Assembly: GCA_009784115.1 (NCBI GenBank)
Contig: WRCH01000012.1
Coordinates: 1 to 36,725, forward strand
From: Chitinispirillia bacterium
Lineage (GTDB): Bacteria > Fibrobacterota > Chitinivibrionia > Chitinivibrionales > Chitinispirillaceae
Direction of reading: 5' to 3'
Length of the DNA: 36,725 nt
The translations under genes were made by a program, and so were the position numbers. Shown piece after piece: positions 35,265 through 36,725 of the stretch. Below the pieces are notes generated by a model, which worked only from the letters and a program-made list of their open reading frames with translations, was not told where the DNA came from and made no database searches. Numbering within the stretch: the first letter of the stretch is position 1; each line of letters opens with the position of its first letter.

Positions 35265-35450
35265 AAGTACCTCGTTTCAATAATGATTATCGCTTAGCAT
35301 GAATCGTCATACACATCTAACAAAAATGATAAACACGCATCTTAATGATAATAATTGATGATCTTAATTAAAATAATCAATCGGCTTATGAATATGCTAC
35401 TATCATAATAATTCAAAGACTGAGAGCGGCATTCCGACAGCAGCAGCCAA
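35265..35450. promoter_or_regulatory. AT-rich region upstream of yebC
   Basis: No gene is seen in these 186 bases. Being upstream of the first gene of the ruv unit, it should carry its promoter; many AT-rich boxes fit loosely and none stands out. Confidence 0.3.
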
Positions 35451-35660
35451 CTATTTTTGCGCTATTTTCGCGTCTAAAAACTCACCAATATCTTTGGCGA
35501 TGTATTGGCTTCCAGTAGAATGAAGTACATCATAGAACGAGGATATATAATCAAAAACTCCATACTTCTTAAAAAGACTCACGGCGTTAGCGCCACTAAT
35601 ATTATTAGCTCGCTTGTAAACCTCTAAACAAAAAACTTTAAATTCTAATGTGCGGCTCAT
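35451..35660 (-). CDS. DUF3791 domain protein
   Basis: The 69-residue protein matches DUF3791: LEFKVFCLEVYKRANNISGA near the start, then VSLFKKYGVFDYISSFYDVLH and the YIAKDIGEFLDAK end. Function is unknown, but the family usually lies next to DUF3990 genes (putative ADP-ribosyltransferase-like toxins), suggesting a toxin-antitoxin-type role. GAGAGGTAACGC precedes the ATG. The neighbouring upstream gene carries a DUF3990-like start, fitting that association. Confidence 0.75.
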   Translation of the reverse strand: MSRTLEFKVFCLEVYKRANNISGANAVSLFKKYGVFDYISSFYDVLHSTGSQYIAKDIGEFLDAKIAQK

Positions 35661-35672
35661 GCGTTACCTCTC

Positions 35673-36023
35673 TCAATATTCAGGCAATTCTAATTTACCG
35701 TCTGTTTTTTCTGATTTATACAAATCATATAATTTATCAGTACTGTATTGCCATACCTTGGTTTTCTCATCTTCAAGAAACGCATATAACTGTGAAGCGT
35801 ATAATTTTTCAATAGCTTCATCTTCAAGAATATTTTCGGTTGCGGATATTCTATCCACCAAATGAGCGGTTATTACAGGAATAATCGTGTCAAATTTATT
35901 TTTATCCATTTGGGATATCCGCCAATTCATAAAAATCAACATATTTGCAAAAGCTAAAAATTTGCTGCCGGGAATGATTTGAGGCTCTTTCACAACATGA
36001 TTGCTGCCATGATATACAAGCAT
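35673..36023 (-). pseudogene. DUF3990 N-terminal stub fused to a small DUF3791-associated protein
   Basis: The ATG at 36023 with AAGAGG upstream gives MLVYHGSNHVVKEPQIIPGS, the typical first residues of a DUF3990 protein (YHGS motif). The expected continuation (F-G-x-G-F-Y-x-T and the remaining ~120 residues) is missing. After about residue 24 the frame passes into a second, different protein, IIPVITAHLVDRISATENIL through SQLYAFLEDE, a small helical protein commonly encoded beside DUF3791. An internal deletion probably joined the two. The second part may still be made from Met at MDKNKFD. As a toxin it is presumably inactive. Confidence 0.5.
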
Positions 36024-36377
36024 GATATTCCTCTTACTTTTCATTAACTCGCATAAATATCAATCTATAAGAAAAATAATTCTTTTTATGCTTCTTAACG
36101 GCACATATTATATTAAAAATGCAACTTGTTTAAAATCAATACCTTGCGTGCTGCACAATGTATCTTATGTAAACTTGAGCGTCCCCTGTGAAAAGTTCGT
36201 TGGCTTAACATAATTGATGAATACACACGAATTTGTCTTTTCTGTAAGCCAAGACGTAGTTGGCGTGAGCGCAGCACCCTGTGTACTTGATACTATGTTC
36301 TGAATACATTATATTAATAAAAGAAAAGGAATAAAGACTAACATTGGAATTGGAACAAAAAACGGGGGCAGGTCAAA
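36024..36377. other. 354-base AT-rich intergenic region
   Basis: No supported gene. TTGGCTTA (about 36200) and TAAGCCAA (about 36245) can pair over a ~37-base loop, and GTCTT/AAGAC pairs within the right half; this may be structure in the leader of the plus-strand genes that follow. I could not match it to a known riboswitch. Confidence 0.4.
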
Positions 36378-36593
36378 GTGTTTTTTAAAGATAAGATTTA
36401 TACGAATGAAAAAGTTCTTACCGGTTACATTACTAAAATAGAGCCTAATGTCAAAAAAGGTGAAATAAAAATAGAGGTGATATTTGAGCCGGATGATTAC
36501 TCTGATCTTATTGTTGAGACCGAAAGCTCTCCATTAATTGAAGAGGGTGTAAATAGAGAAAAAACCATTGTTGAGGGAAGGAGTTTATTATGA
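36378..36593 (+). CDS. small acidic protein of unknown function
   Basis: The 71-residue protein starts at a GTG with a modest CAGG upstream. It is beta-strand-like (VLTGYITKIEP, then KGEIKIEVIFEP) with an acidic C-terminal half and no cysteines, signal peptide or membrane segment. No family recognised. Its TGA overlaps the ATG of the next gene (ATGA), so the two are translationally coupled, and its role is likely linked to that secreted protein. Confidence 0.5.
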   Translation: MFFKDKIYTNEKVLTGYITKIEPNVKKGEIKIEVIFEPDDYSDLIVETESSPLIEEGVNREKTIVEGRSLL

Positions 36594-36725
36594 GAAATGC
36601 AATATCTCTCATTTTCCTGATAATTTCGCTGTTTTTAATGGCAGTATCTGCGAATGCTCAAACGCCTGATACAATTTGGTATACAACTAATCCAGAGGCA
36701 GCGAGCTTTACCATTTCTACTGCTG
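36590..36725 (+). CDS. secreted protein, 5' part only (window ends)
   Basis: ATG at 36590 with GGAAGGAG seven bases upstream begins a signal peptide: MRNAISLIFLIISLFLMAVS, cleavage likely after ANA (about residue 23), then QTPDTIWYTTNPEAASFTIS. The T-x-W-Y-T segment is reminiscent of the start of Fibrobacter-type surface proteins, but too little is visible to assign a family. The gene continues beyond the right edge. Confidence 0.7.
   Translation, partial: MRNAISLIFLIISLFLMAVSANAQTPDTIWYTTNPEAASFTISTA

Overview
ORGANISM. The window looks like a chromosomal segment of a member of the Fibrobacterota or a close relative. The strongest pointer is a 2,037-residue secreted protein with an N-terminal fibro-slime/PA14-like module and a FlgD-like C-terminus, an architecture typical of Fibrobacter-type bacteria. 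Housekeeping genes (groES, groEL, grpE, dnaJ, greA, ftsH, ruvABC, yebC) are ordinary bacterial types and do not fix the lineage. No rRNA, tRNA or CRISPR array was seen. LAYOUT. (1) Positions 1-1,840 are an accessory scar: the tail of an Rpn-family nuclease/transposase-like gene, an overlapping two-gene unit with a DUF6036-type nucleotidyltransferase, and a truncated phage-type integrase that runs into the 3' end of guaA. (2) 1,845-7,175, all on the minus strand, hold groES, groEL, grpE, dnaJ and a GMP synthase that lacks its glutaminase domain and overlaps dnaJ by one base. (3) 7,461-13,574 is the fibro-slime giant. (4) 13,905-18,484 hold a cytosolic hybrid histidine kinase preceded by a FIST-domain protein, then two small membrane-anchored proteins. 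(5) 18,691-21,541 is a compact polyamine operon, speD-speE-ornithine decarboxylase. (6) 21,832-22,566 is a HEPN/MNT toxin-antitoxin pair, followed by a REC-HATPase regulator. (7) 23,630-26,742 is the only plus-strand block: a DUF2723/GT-C-like membrane protein and greA, converging stop-to-stop on an archease. (8) 27,271-35,264, minus strand, hold ftsH, a 50-residue rubredoxin, a four-domain flavodiiron protein, a DUF2905 membrane protein and ruvB-ruvA-ruvC-yebC. (9) The right end has a DUF3791 gene, a DUF3990-like remnant, a small plus-strand gene and the start of a secreted protein cut off by the window edge. HOW GENES WORK TOGETHER. The groESL/grpE/dnaJ genes form a protein-folding block (dnaK is not here). 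SpeD, SpeE and the decarboxylase together make spermidine from ornithine and S-adenosylmethionine. RuvA, RuvB and RuvC resolve Holliday junctions. The flavodiiron protein and the separate rubredoxin form an O2/NO detoxification unit. The FIST protein and the kinase probably form one signalling pathway. REPEATS. Intergenic spaces are crowded with palindromes. The most striking are two families of ~80-base imperfect palindromes (two copies each) with different outer arms but the same central motif, CCTCACG-N6-CGTGCAGT or nearly so. In one family the core appears inverted relative to its flanking arm. Every junction in the yebC-ruvC-ruvA-ruvB series also carries a palindrome, and one carries seven tandem octamers.
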